This document shows, in pieces, positions 15,570 to 24,586 of a stretch of 64,000 nt of DNA. The notes under the pieces were generated by a model, which had not been told where the DNA came from, did no database searches, and saw only the letters and a list, made by a program, of their open reading frames with translations. The position numbers and the translations under genes were made by a program. Each line of letters opens with the position of its first letter. The first letter of the stretch is position 1. The DNA comes from Flavobacterium alkalisoli. Lineage in GTDB: Bacteria > Bacteroidota > Bacteroidia > Flavobacteriales > Flavobacteriaceae. The stretch is taken from positions 806,001-870,000 of the forward strand of contig NZ_CP042831.1 in NCBI RefSeq assembly GCF_008000935.1, in the 5' to 3' direction.

Positions 15570-17459
15570 TTAGTCCTTAATGATAAGTACAGGTATATCA
15601 ACCTTATGCCTAACGGCATCTACGGTGGTACCAAAAATAAGATCCTTAAGCCAGTTATGTCCGTGAGCTCCTAAAATAAGGATATCATAATTCCCGCCTT
15701 CCTTATTTATTATGGCCGGAATCTGTTTTTTAGGACTACCAAAGCTTAACTCGGTAGCCACCTTATAACCTTTTTGTTCCAGACTCTTTTTATAGGCCTT
15801 AAGGTAATCCTTATCACTGGATGTCTCATAATCATGAGCCTGGTCGCCATACATCATGGCGCCTACCGTTTCCACAATATGGATAAGAGTATATTCGGCT
15901 TCCTTGCCTCCCATTTGCAACGCACTGGATATAGCACGGGTATCGGTTTTGGAAAAATCGAGTGCCAGGGCAATCTTCCTGTATTCCTTAATACCATTTT
16001 CATCGTTAACGATAATCTCATCAATATGCGGCACCAGTTTTTCCTGTTTGTGTTTTTTATGAATAAGTGGCCTGAAGATAATATACAGCAACAGTGCAGA
16101 CGCACCTACTGCAAGCGGCACCACAAATACCCATATATATACAGGATTTTCTGAAGTAGCTACCCAACCTCTTATTTCATCAAATACCAGTTTGGCATTA
16201 AGCCCAACTATAACTAATGCTATGGCCCACGAAGCAATTTTGGTTACTGTACCTATTGCAAACTCATTCATCTTTTCCTTATCGCTTACAAAGTGTATCA
16301 GCGGGATAATGGCAAAACCTAACTGAAGACTCAAAATTACCTGACTGAGTAAAAGTAATTCTCCCGTTGCATCTTCTCCTAAATATACAATAGCAATAAA
16401 GGCCGGCACTATAGCCAGTAATCGGGTAACAATACGCCTTACCCAAGGCTGTATCCTGAGGCTAAGGTAGCCTTCCATAACAATTTGCCCGGCAAGCGTG
16501 CCCGTAATGGTAGAGCTTTGCCCGGCGGCAATAAGTGCGAGAGCGAACAATACCGAGGCCCAATCGGTACCCAACAGCGGAGCCAATAATTGATGGGCAT
16601 CCTGTATGTCGGCCACCTCGTGCATACCATTATTAAAAAATGTGGCGGCGGCCAATATAAGTATAGCGGCATTTACAAAAAAGGCAAGATTTAAAGCTAT
16701 AAGCGAATCTACAAAGTTATAGCGAATCGCCTGCTTAATGCCTTTAAAGGTTCGGTCAAACTTTCGGGTTTGTACCAGAGATGAATGCAGGTATAAGTTA
16801 TGTGGCATAACCGTTGCCCCAATAATACCTATGGCAATATACAATGCTGCACTATTAGGAATTTCGGGTACCAGTCCTTTTACTATCTCACCCATCTGTG
16901 GTTTTGCAAAGAACATTTCGGCAAGGAAAGAAAAACCTATTATCCCGATAAGGGCAATTATAAAGGCTTCCATCTTTTTTATTCCTTTATTAAGCAGGAA
17001 CAAAAGCAGGAAGGTATCCAGCATGGTAATGCTCACACCCCAAAGTAAAGGAATGTCAAACAAAAGCTGCAAACCTATTGCCATACCCAAAACTTCGGCA
17101 AGATCGCAGGCTGCAATGGCAATTTCTGCCAGTCCGTATAAAATATAATTGACGCCTTTAGGATAGGTTTCACGCGAGGCCTGAGCCAAATCGCGCCTGC
17201 TTACAATTCCAAGTCTGGCACTAAGGCTTTGCAGTAGCAGCGCCATAATGTTAGACATTAACAGTACCCACAACAGCTTATAGCCAAACTGGCTACCCCC
17301 GGCAAGATCGGTTGCCCAGTTACCCGGATCCATATAGCCCACACTTATCATATAGGCAGGTCCGAAAAAGGCAAGTATCTTTTTCCATACAGAGGTATTT
17401 TGTACAATATTTACCGACTCATGTACCTCTTCCAGGGAATGGCTGTTCTTTGTATTCAT
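15570..17459 (-). CDS. mntH: Nramp (MntH) metal transporter fused to UspA domain
   Basis: A 629-aa inner-membrane protein. Residues 25-470 are an Nramp transporter with the metal-binding motifs DPGN at 44-47 and MPH at 218-220 in the expected helices. Residues 480-629 are a universal-stress-protein domain (IALALDFSKTDTRAI, ending GAHGHNWLKDLIFGTTVDAVRHKVDIPVLIIKD) with a GxxGx9G-type nucleotide loop. Nramp proteins import Mn(II) and Fe(II) with protons. The added UspA domain probably senses ATP/AMP in the cytoplasm. It starts one base from the mntR stop, so both are one transcript. Confidence 0.93.
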   Translation of the reverse strand: MNTKNSHSLEEVHESVNIVQNTSVWKKILAFFGPAYMISVGYMDPGNWATDLAGGSQFGYKLLWVLLMSNIMALLLQSLSARLGIVSRRDLAQASRETYPKGVNYILYGLAEIAIAACDLAEVLGMAIGLQLLFDIPLLWGVSITMLDTFLLLFLLNKGIKKMEAFIIALIGIIGFSFLAEMFFAKPQMGEIVKGLVPEIPNSAALYIAIGIIGATVMPHNLYLHSSLVQTRKFDRTFKGIKQAIRYNFVDSLIALNLAFFVNAAILILAAATFFNNGMHEVADIQDAHQLLAPLLGTDWASVLFALALIAAGQSSTITGTLAGQIVMEGYLSLRIQPWVRRIVTRLLAIVPAFIAIVYLGEDATGELLLLSQVILSLQLGFAIIPLIHFVSDKEKMNEFAIGTVTKIASWAIALVIVGLNAKLVFDEIRGWVATSENPVYIWVFVVPLAVGASALLLYIIFRPLIHKKHKQEKLVPHIDEIIVNDENGIKEYRKIALALDFSKTDTRAISSALQMGGKEAEYTLIHIVETVGAMMYGDQAHDYETSSDKDYLKAYKKSLEQKGYKVATELSFGSPKKQIPAIINKEGGNYDILILGAHGHNWLKDLIFGTTVDAVRHKVDIPVLIIKD

Positions 17460-17460
17460 A

Positions 17461-18114
17461 CTACACGGTTTTCACAAAAAGGTTGGCAGCGATCTTATAA
17501 GAAACGCTTAACTGCCTGTCGTTAACCTTTAGGGTAAGGGATTGATCAAAATGTTCTCGTGATACTATTTCTATAGAAGAACCCAAAGCAATTTGCTGTT
17601 TGTCCAGATACTGAAGGAAAGATGCGGAACTGTCCTTAACCCCAACACATATTACCTTTTGATGCAGTTCGGTTTCACTAAGCAACTGTTTTTCTACTTT
17701 GGCTATTTTACCTTCCCTATCCGGTATTGGGTCGCCATGCGGGTCTTCGGTTGGGAAATCAAGAAACTCATCCAGTTTATCAGTCAGTTTTTCCGATTTT
17801 ATGTGTTCCAGCTGTTCGGCAACATCATGTACTTCATCCCATGAAAAGTCCAGCTTTTCTACCAGAAAAACTTCCCACAGGCGGTGCTTTCGCACTATCA
17901 TAACGGCATGCTGCCTACCCTTATCGGTTAAGGAAACACCCTGATATTTTTTATAGATAACCAAGTCTTTTTCGGCCAGCTTCTTTACCATATCGGTTAC
18001 CGATGATGGTTTACTGTCCATTTCGTTTGCAATTGCATTTGTAGTAATTCCTTTAGTGTTTCCTATAGAAAGATGATAGATAACCTTAAGGTAATTCTCC
18101 TCAGAATACGTCAT
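17461..18114 (-). CDS. mntR: DtxR/MntR-family metal-dependent regulator
   Basis: A 217-aa repressor. The N-terminal winged helix (YSEENYLKVIYHLSIGNTKGITTNAIANEMDSKPSSVTDMVKKLAEKDLVIYKKYQGVSLTDKG) is followed by the dimerisation and metal domain (HRLWEVFLVEKLDFSWDEVHDVAEQLEH, including Glu/His ligands) and a C-terminal SH3/FeoA-like domain. The family represses transport genes when loaded with Mn(II) or Fe(II). It heads an operon with the Nramp gene and is divergent from a TonB receptor gene. The shared 88-bp region contains two palindromes, one at each -7 box. Confidence 0.93.
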   Translation of the reverse strand: MTYSEENYLKVIYHLSIGNTKGITTNAIANEMDSKPSSVTDMVKKLAEKDLVIYKKYQGVSLTDKGRQHAVMIVRKHRLWEVFLVEKLDFSWDEVHDVAEQLEHIKSEKLTDKLDEFLDFPTEDPHGDPIPDREGKIAKVEKQLLSETELHQKVICVGVKDSSASFLQYLDKQQIALGSSIEIVSREHFDQSLTLKVNDRQLSVSYKIAANLFVKTV

Positions 18115-18120
18115 TATAAT

Positions 18121-18151
18121 ATTAATTATTAAACAAATATAAATAATTAAT
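18121..18151 (-). promoter_or_regulatory. mntR promoter inside an inverted repeat
   Basis: ATTAATTATT (18121-18130) and AATAATTAAT (18142-18151) form a perfect 10-bp inverted repeat with an 11-bp spacer. Read on the minus strand, the spacer holds TATATTTG (plus-strand 18134-18141), a perfect -7 box for mntR. A regulator bound to both arms would cover the promoter. All arms are A/T only, which weakens specificity. Confidence 0.5.
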
Positions 18152-18190
18152 TTGTTATGTTGAAAAACATTTTTAGTTTTGTCTAAAAAT
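18151..18190 (+). promoter_or_regulatory. TonB-receptor promoter with 22-bp palindromic operator
   Basis: TTTG (18151-18154), 19 bp, then TAGTTTTG (18174-18181) is a canonical Bacteroidota promoter. The -7 box lies within ATTTTTAG-N6-CTAAAAAT (18169-18190), a perfect 8-bp-arm palindrome resembling DtxR-type operators in layout. The transcript would start near 18188, leaving a leader of about 15 nt. The likely ligand-bound repressor is the adjacent MntR-type protein. Confidence 0.6.
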
Positions 18191-18202
18191 ATAATTTGTT
18201 AA

Positions 18203-20554
18203 ATGAAAAAAATAATTTACTCTTCCTTAATATTGTCCTTCTTCTTCTCGTGGTCTCAGGAGGAAAATATTACTATGCCTACTATCAATAAAGCATCGGG
18301 CATAGCAACCGCACAAACCACAGGAACAGTAAAAGGACAAATAACCGATAACGGCAGCCCTTTGCCGTATGCAAGCATACATGTAAAGGAAACAGGTTAT
18401 GGAATTTCTGCCGATGAGAACGGAAACTACAGTATTAAGCTACCGGCAGGCAACTATACCCTCATGGTATCGGCCATAGGATATAAAACAAAAGAAAGAA
18501 CAATAAACATAACAGCAAATAATGAAAGCCAGCTTAATATAGAACTGGAAACCTCTTCCCTAAATCTTGATCAGGTTGTTATTACTGCCAGCCGCAGTCA
18601 GGAAAGGAGACAGGAAGCCCCTGTTATTGTTACGGTAACCAATTCGGCAATACTGCAAAAAACAGAATCGTTAAGCCTTTCGGAAGGGCTTAATTTTCAG
18701 CCCGGTTTAAGGATGGAAACCAATTGCCAAAACTGCGGTTTCAGTCAGGTACGTATGAACGGGCTTGACGGGGCCTATTCACAAATACTTTTAGACAGCC
18801 GCCCGGTATTCTCTGCACTCAACGGAATATATGGTCTTGATCAAATCCCCACTAACATGATTGATCGTATTGAGGTTGTGCGCGGGGGCGGGTCGGCTTT
18901 ATACGGTTCCAATGCTATTGCAGGAACCATAAATATTATTACTAAAGATCCTGTTGAAAACAATTTTGAGATAAACAGCCATCTTGGCCTTATAGATGGT
19001 AAACAGCCCGATAAGGCGCTAACCCTTAACGGAACGGTTCTTAATGAAGACCTCACTTTAGGCATGCAGGTTTTTGGGATGCTGCGCGACAGGAATCCCT
19101 ATGATGCCAACGGTGACGGCTTCACCGAGATTACAAGAATGGAAAACCGAACCTTTGGCTTTAAGGCTTTTCAACGTTACCAGAACAGGAGAAAACTAAC
19201 CCTGGACTTCCATACCATTAATGAATTCAGGAGAGGGGGAAGCCAGTTAGACTTACAGCCTTTTGAATCGGACATTACCGAACAGATACGCTCTAAAATG
19301 ACAGGAGGTGGTGTTACCTACGAATTCTCTAATGAGGATATGAACAATAAATATTCACTATATGCCAATGCACAGCAGTCTAAAAACGAGAACTTTTATG
19401 GTGGCCGTGCCAATGACGAATTCGGGAATATTGATTATGAAGAAAGCATTAGAGGTTTTGGAAATACCGAAGTAACGACCTATATAACCGGTGCACAATG
19501 GATACATAACCAGGAAAGCTTTTTGGGTGGAAGAGGTACATTTACAGCGGGATCTGAATATAAAAGGGAAGAAATGACCGATCGTAAACCGGGATACAAT
19601 GCCTTTGTGAACCAACAGCTTAACATACTGGGCATATATGCTCAGGAAGAATGGAAAGTAAACCAAAGATTAAAACTACTGGGAGGGCTGCGTGCCGATT
19701 TCCATAATGCAGCTCAGGAAGATGTTGTTTTTAACCCCCGCCTAAACATACTTTACGATATTAAAAAGAACCTGCAATGGCGAACAAGCTATGCTAAAGG
19801 TTTCCGTGCCCCACAGGTGTTTTCGGAAGATATACATGCCCGTATCGCTGCGGGAGAAGTTAGCCTTATACGGCTGTCTGACAATCTGAAATCGGAAACT
19901 TCAAACAGTTTCCTTACTTCTCTCGACTGGAGCAAAACTACCGAACACCTGGAAGCCGGAGCCACAATAGAGGCTTTTTACACCCGCCTTAATAATCCGT
20001 TTATACTGGAGCAGGTAGGAGAAACGCTTTGGGAAAAACGCAACGGCAAAGGTGCCGATGTATACGGTATTAATATTGAAGGAAAATTTGCCCCTAACGA
20101 AAAATGGCAGATGCAGGCCGGAGCCACACTTCAAAAAGCTTTATACAGCGAAGCCGTAGACTGGAGCGATAACCTTGAGAATACCAACAGGAACTTTTTC
20201 CGATCACCTAATTTTTACGGGAACATGATAGTTACCTATGCTCCTAAAAAAGAGTTTCAAAACAACCTTACACTTGTCTATACCGGCAGTATGTATGTAC
20301 CTCATTATGCCGGATATATAGCCAATGATGAGCTTAAAAAAACAGAAGGCTTCACTGAGGTAAGCTGGAAATCATCGTACACATTTACGCTTCAGGATCA
20401 GTTTGAGTTACAGCTTAGCGGTGGTATACAAAACATCTTTAATGCCTACCAAAAGGATTTTGACCTTGGCGTAGACAGGGATGCCAGTTACATTTACGGT
20501 CCGGGAAGGCTGCGAACCATTTTTGTAGGTGTAAAAATAGGTACGAACCTGTAA
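18203..20554 (+). CDS. TonB-dependent outer-membrane receptor, probably for metal
   Basis: A 783-aa receptor. Order: signal peptide (1-19), carboxypeptidase-like regulatory domain (about 42-116), TonB-box-like LDQVVITASR (122-131), plug (about 135-255) and a 22-strand barrel. The plug has an unusual pair of cysteines, NCQNCGF (Cys175, Cys178), then RMNGLDGAYSQILLDSRPVFSALNGIYGLDQIP, a sub-family signature I know from many Bacteroidota receptors. Divergent placement to mntR-mntH and the operator over its promoter suggest uptake of manganese, iron or a chelate. The substrate is not provable from sequence. Confidence 0.9.
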   Translation: MKKIIYSSLILSFFFSWSQEENITMPTINKASGIATAQTTGTVKGQITDNGSPLPYASIHVKETGYGISADENGNYSIKLPAGNYTLMVSAIGYKTKERTINITANNESQLNIELETSSLNLDQVVITASRSQERRQEAPVIVTVTNSAILQKTESLSLSEGLNFQPGLRMETNCQNCGFSQVRMNGLDGAYSQILLDSRPVFSALNGIYGLDQIPTNMIDRIEVVRGGGSALYGSNAIAGTINIITKDPVENNFEINSHLGLIDGKQPDKALTLNGTVLNEDLTLGMQVFGMLRDRNPYDANGDGFTEITRMENRTFGFKAFQRYQNRRKLTLDFHTINEFRRGGSQLDLQPFESDITEQIRSKMTGGGVTYEFSNEDMNNKYSLYANAQQSKNENFYGGRANDEFGNIDYEESIRGFGNTEVTTYITGAQWIHNQESFLGGRGTFTAGSEYKREEMTDRKPGYNAFVNQQLNILGIYAQEEWKVNQRLKLLGGLRADFHNAAQEDVVFNPRLNILYDIKKNLQWRTSYAKGFRAPQVFSEDIHARIAAGEVSLIRLSDNLKSETSNSFLTSLDWSKTTEHLEAGATIEAFYTRLNNPFILEQVGETLWEKRNGKGADVYGINIEGKFAPNEKWQMQAGATLQKALYSEAVDWSDNLENTNRNFFRSPNFYGNMIVTYAPKKEFQNNLTLVYTGSMYVPHYAGYIANDELKKTEGFTEVSWKSSYTFTLQDQFELQLSGGIQNIFNAYQKDFDLGVDRDASYIYGPGRLRTIFVGVKIGTNL

Positions 20555-20575
20555 TAAGAGTTACTCATATCACTG

Positions 20576-20618
20576 GGCTTATAAGAATAAATGCTTACAT
20601 TTATCTTATAAGCCTTTT
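20576..20618 (+). terminator. Terminator of the TonB receptor gene
   Basis: GGCTTATAAGA..TAAATG (from 20576) pairs with CATTTA..TCTTATAAGCC (to 20614) around CTTA; the stem has one bulged base. TTTT follows. It separates the receptor from the lycopene cyclase gene. Confidence 0.75.
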
Positions 20619-20632
20619 GTGTTTATCCGTCT

Positions 20633-21775
20633 ATGAAGCATTACTATTATATTTTTACAGGAGCAGGGTTATCGTCCTTAATGACAGTGTATAAAATGGC
20701 ACTATCAGGCAGGTTTAACGATAAGTCTGTTTTGCTTATAGACAGCAATTCTAAAAACACAAACGACCGTACCTGGTGTTTTTGGGAACAGGGCAAAGGC
20801 AAATGGGACAACATAGTGAGCAAAAACTGGGATACTGCATGGTTTTCCGCTAAATCGTTTAAAAAAGAACTGGATTTTGGCGATTATCAGTACAAAATGG
20901 TTCGCGGACTCGATTTCTACGCTTTTATTTTCAACGAACTGAAGCAACATCCCAATATTGAATTTGCCAATCAGAAAGTTGTGGATTTTGCCGATCTACA
21001 AACCCATGTTCTGGTTAAAACGGAAACAGAGAACTACACTTGTAACAAACTCTTTAACAGCATATACAATCCTGATATCCCTAAAAAAGGAAAACACCCT
21101 GTATTGCAACAACACTTTAAGGGCTGGTTTATTAAAACCAATACTCCTGTTTTTGATGACAGCAAAGCTACCTTTATGGATTTCAGCATTCCTCAAAAAG
21201 GCAATACCCGCTTTATGTATGTTCTACCCGTTTCATCAACCGAAGCCCTGATTGAATATACCTTATTTTCAGAACACCTGCTTCCAGAGGAAGAGTATGA
21301 TAGTGCCATTAAGGACTATATAACTGGCTTAGGAATTACTTACTATGAAATAGCTGATAAAGAAAAAGGCAGCATCCCCATGACGGTATATCCGTTTTGG
21401 AAAAACAATACACAAAACATAATGCATATAGGCAGTGCCGGAGGATGGACAAAAGCCTCAACCGGGTATACCTTTAAAAACAGTGATAAACAGTCTGAAA
21501 AACTTATCCGCTTTTTAGAGCAGGAAAATGATTTGAGGAAATTTTACAAAACCAACCGTTTTTGGTTTTACGACCTCTTATTACTGGATATACTATACCG
21601 CACCAATGAAAAAGGCAGTGAGATATTCGCTGCCCTGTTCAAAAAGGGAAATGCATCCCCTGTATTTAAGTTCCTTGATGAGGAAACCTCATTAAGTGAA
21701 GATCTGTCTGTAATTGCTAAATGCCCGAAGAGCCTTTTTATAAAGGCCCTTCTGAGAAACATATTTAGAATTTAA
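20633..21775 (+). CDS. crtY: Lycopene beta-cyclase (CrtY-type)
   Basis: A 380-aa FAD/NAD-dependent flavoprotein. The N-terminal dinucleotide fold (YYYIFTGAGLSSLMTVYKMALSG) and the DRTWCFWEQGKGKWDNIV motif are hallmarks of bacterial CrtY cyclases, as are MDFSIPQ, FMYVLPVSSTEALIEYTLF and the IPMTVYPFW and GSAGGWTKASTGYTF blocks. It closes the ends of lycopene to beta-carotene in the zeaxanthin/flexirubin-era carotenoid route of yellow flavobacteria. It stands apart from the other crt genes, none of which is in this window. Its 3' end overlaps the converging barrel gene by 11 bp. Confidence 0.93.
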   Translation: MKHYYYIFTGAGLSSLMTVYKMALSGRFNDKSVLLIDSNSKNTNDRTWCFWEQGKGKWDNIVSKNWDTAWFSAKSFKKELDFGDYQYKMVRGLDFYAFIFNELKQHPNIEFANQKVVDFADLQTHVLVKTETENYTCNKLFNSIYNPDIPKKGKHPVLQQHFKGWFIKTNTPVFDDSKATFMDFSIPQKGNTRFMYVLPVSSTEALIEYTLFSEHLLPEEEYDSAIKDYITGLGITYYEIADKEKGSIPMTVYPFWKNNTQNIMHIGSAGGWTKASTGYTFKNSDKQSEKLIRFLEQENDLRKFYKTNRFWFYDLLLLDILYRTNEKGSEIFAALFKKGNASPVFKFLDEETSLSEDLSVIAKCPKSLFIKALLRNIFRI

Positions 21776-23492
21776 AGCTCACACCCGAGTAAAGCCCTAT
21801 AAAGTAAGGCCTGAAATTACCCGAACTTCCGTTAAAGGTATTTACCTGATATTTAAAGGTAGGCTCGAAGTTAGCTTCAAATGATTTCCAGAAACTATAT
21901 TTAAATCCAACACCAAGGTTGGTACTAAAGTTCACGTCGTTAAGGTTTCCGGCTTCTCCTACCTCAGTGCTGTAACCCTGATCAGAAACCACGCTTATGT
22001 TATTATCGTTTAGGAACAATGTACTAAAACCACCTATAAGCTCAATACCAAACTTTTTATTCAGCAGTTTGTAAGACATTTCCAGCGGCACCTCTATATA
22101 ACCCATCTTCTGTACCATTTGCCCTTCAAAGTTTTGGTTGGCAAAAGTATTGGAAGCAAACAGTATCGGTGCCGTGCCTGAAGTAGGTGTAAGTCCTGCT
22201 ATATCTCCGTTTCCGTTTTGAGTCTCTATAACTATATTAGCCGACCTGCTGCCTGCCGATACTATATTATTTGTTTGCCCGTCTAACGAAGCATAATAAG
22301 TAATATCGTTAGTAGAGTAGCTAAGGTTTACCGTGTTGATACCCGAACGTATGGAAATCTTATCATTTATGGCATAATCCAACCCTACACCATAACTCAT
22401 ATCGGCATCATAATTTTTACTGTTTGATGCAAACTGCGCATCAATAGGAGAACCCTGCGACATTGAGTTATAAAATAACGGAGCCACCTGAGGCTTAACA
22501 TTCCACTTGTAGTTTTTAACCGCCTCGGCAATAGCCTCATCTTTTTCTCCCTCTTCTTTTTCCCTAAGCAGTTTTTCAAGCTCATTCTCCTCCTCCACAA
22601 CAGCAGTGTCTACAGTAGCTTCAGCATCCGCAACTTCCGATTCGTTTCCGTTTATCAGTTGGTTAAGCTTACTTTCTTTTTCAGCATCATCAAACTGTAT
22701 GCTGTTTTCGTCAGTAGTGTTGTTATCATTCTGGATATCGATCTTATCAGAATTTACAGGGGTATTATTATTTGCCACACCCTGATTGTTTTCCTTTTGT
22801 AATACGTCTAACTTATCTGTATCGGTAGTAATGCCGCTTCTATTTTCGTTACCGGAAGCAGTATTGCCATTACTCTTAGTATTCGTTTTGCCCTGAGCAA
22901 TCCTTTCTTCCTGAGTAAGTAATTTATCTTGAGTTACAGGGGAAGTAATATTTTCATTACCCGATTTTGTTTTACTACTGGTTTTACCTGATTTATTACT
23001 ACCTGTTCCCATCACTACGGCATCCTGTTGCTTTACAGAACCCATAACCGTAGCACCTTGGTTTCCTGATGTAGCATTCACTCCCGAATTTGTTGTTTCG
23101 TTTTCAGTAGCCGAAGCAGCATTACCGGTTTGGTTAGTACCACCCTGTGTAACCGCGCTTTCGGTATCGGGTACAATAGCGCCGTTACCGTTTTGATCTC
23201 CGCCGTTTGAATTTTGCTTGGCAGCATCCTCTTCCTGTACTACCGGATTCACAACCGGATCTGTAACTGTATCGTGGTTACCGTTAATAATAGGCCACGA
23301 AAGCATAAGCCCTATTACAAATAGTGCCGCAATGCCGCCTACCCTGTACCACCATATAGGAATAACCCTTCGTTTCTTTTTATCCTTTTGCAGTTCTGCC
23401 TCAATGTTTTTCCACATGTTTTCCGGTGGAGCCACATCAAAGTCCTTAAACTTCTCCTGGAATAATCTGTCTATGTGTTTTTTCTCACTCAT
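21765..23492 (-). CDS. Anti-sigma-like tail, membrane helix, linker and OM beta-barrel in one protein
   Basis: A 575-aa protein. Residues 1-42 form a charged cytoplasmic tail (MSEKKHIDRLFQEKF...PPENMWKNIEAELQKDKKKRR). One helix is at 44-69. Residues 72 to about 325 are low-complexity, rich in Asn, Thr, Ser, Gly and acidic residues. Residues 330-575 are an outer-membrane beta-barrel of the PorT-like type ending in a C-terminal Phe (GVSFKF), the usual BAM signal. It overlaps the upstream sigma-factor gene by 4 bp. The tail position and pairing suggest anti-sigma activity, with the barrel as sensor; this is inference. Confidence 0.78.
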   Translation of the reverse strand: MSEKKHIDRLFQEKFKDFDVAPPENMWKNIEAELQKDKKKRRVIPIWWYRVGGIAALFVIGLMLSWPIINGNHDTVTDPVVNPVVQEEDAAKQNSNGGDQNGNGAIVPDTESAVTQGGTNQTGNAASATENETTNSGVNATSGNQGATVMGSVKQQDAVVMGTGSNKSGKTSSKTKSGNENITSPVTQDKLLTQEERIAQGKTNTKSNGNTASGNENRSGITTDTDKLDVLQKENNQGVANNNTPVNSDKIDIQNDNNTTDENSIQFDDAEKESKLNQLINGNESEVADAEATVDTAVVEEENELEKLLREKEEGEKDEAIAEAVKNYKWNVKPQVAPLFYNSMSQGSPIDAQFASNSKNYDADMSYGVGLDYAINDKISIRSGINTVNLSYSTNDITYYASLDGQTNNIVSAGSRSANIVIETQNGNGDIAGLTPTSGTAPILFASNTFANQNFEGQMVQKMGYIEVPLEMSYKLLNKKFGIELIGGFSTLFLNDNNISVVSDQGYSTEVGEAGNLNDVNFSTNLGVGFKYSFWKSFEANFEPTFKYQVNTFNGSSGNFRPYFIGLYSGVSFKF

Positions 23493-24037
23493 TTTGCCGA
23501 ATGAACTTTTGTGTTGCCCTTATGGGCTTCAATTTTCTCCTTCAATATTATCCTTGCCCTGGCAAGGTTAGATTTAGAGGTGCCTATTGTTATATTAAGC
23601 ATCTCTGCAATTTCTTTATGCGAAAACCCGTCGGTTACATACAGGTTAAAAACCATCCTGTACCTGTCGGGCAGTTCCTGAATAATGGCGAGCAAAAAAT
23701 CCATGGAAATGTTGTCTTCCTCAATTTCCATAGTGTCTTCCTCGTCAGGAATGTTCTCATTAACCAGTTCTACAACACCCTGTGTCCTGTATTTTTGAAG
23801 AACGTTGTTTACCATTACCCTTTTTGCCCAACCCTCAAACGAGCCCTGAAAACGGAACTGGTCTATTTTTTTAAAGATCAGTAAAAATCCGTCCTGCAAA
23901 TTATCCTGAGCATCGGCATAATTGCGCGAGTATTTAAGGCATACCGCAAACAGCTTAGAGGCGTATAGCCTGTAAAGCTGTTCCTGCGCCTTAATACTGT
24001 TGTTTTGGCAATCATGTATTATCTGCTCAAGACCCAA
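23489..24037 (-). CDS. RNA polymerase sigma-70 factor, ECF type
   Basis: A 182-aa ECF sigma factor with region 2 (EQLYRLYASKLFAVCLKYSRNYADAQDNLQDGFLLIFKKIDQFRFQGSFEGWAKRVMVN) and region 4 (IQELPDRYRMVFNLYVTDGFSHKEIAEMLNITIGTSKSNLARAR). No region 3 is present, as expected. It is followed, overlapping by 4 bp, by a membrane-barrel gene likely to be its regulator. A lipoprotein gene lies 22 bp upstream in the same direction. The regulon is unknown; several recognised homologues in Bacteroidota work with FecR- or barrel-type anti-sigma partners. Confidence 0.93.
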   Translation of the reverse strand: MGLEQIIHDCQNNSIKAQEQLYRLYASKLFAVCLKYSRNYADAQDNLQDGFLLIFKKIDQFRFQGSFEGWAKRVMVNNVLQKYRTQGVVELVNENIPDEEDTMEIEEDNISMDFLLAIIQELPDRYRMVFNLYVTDGFSHKEIAEMLNITIGTSKSNLARARIILKEKIEAHKGNTKVHSAK

Positions 24038-24059
24038 GGGTTTTATGTATTATAAATTA

Positions 24060-24482
24060 CTACTGTGCAATAGGAACCTCTACCTCCATGTATGAGTTAG
24101 TTCCGTCTTCATTTTTCCCCGTGTAAAACTTAAACAGGTAAGACGAGCCGCCATAGGTAGGGCTGCAGGCAAAATTAAAAGAAGCCTCTTCCGGCTCTAC
24201 CCCGTCCAGGGAAGCACAGTTGGAGTCTTCAATAACCAGTGTTTGTACCGCAATTACCAGGGCATTGTTTTTTTCCTCATAATGAAACCCGTCATAAAAA
24301 TAACAGTCTGTTGGCCTTTGGTACTTTACTTTTATCTCATAGTTTTCACCGTGCACAAAATACTCGGGCATCTCTACCCCAACAACAGGAACAAACGCCA
24401 CGTGAAACTGCGGATTGTCCTCATCAAAAGAGCAGGACGTTAATAAAAATAAAGCAGCAAAAAACAAAATCAGCTTTTTCAT
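24060..24482 (-). CDS. Small lipoprotein, function unknown
   Basis: A 140-aa lipoprotein with signal peptide and lipobox (MKKLILFFAALFLLTSC, Cys17) followed by SFDEDNP. The mature part is a beta-rich domain of about 120 residues with several Cys (DCYFYDG, NCASLDG, ACSPTYGG), which could form disulphides. An in-frame ATG at 24503 exists, but the ATG at 24482 starts a normal signal peptide. It precedes the sigma-factor gene by 22 bp and may be co-transcribed with it. Not recognised as a named family. Confidence 0.78.
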   Translation of the reverse strand: MKKLILFFAALFLLTSCSFDEDNPQFHVAFVPVVGVEMPEYFVHGENYEIKVKYQRPTDCYFYDGFHYEEKNNALVIAVQTLVIEDSNCASLDGVEPEEASFNFACSPTYGGSSYLFKFYTGKNEDGTNSYMEVEVPIAQ

Positions 24483-24550
24483 AAAAACCTTTTCAATATC
24501 CATTATACAATTAGGATGCTAAAATGCACAAAAGGTTGCGTTTAGCAATA

Positions 24551-24577
24551 AAAAAACCCGAATAATTTCGGGCTTTT
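24551..24577 (-). terminator. recA terminator
   Basis: CCCGAA (24557-24562) pairs with TTCGGG (24567-24572) and is flanked by an A-run that gives a T-tail on the minus strand, 10 bp after the recA stop. Confidence 0.75.
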
Positions 24578-24586
24578 ACATTTTGT

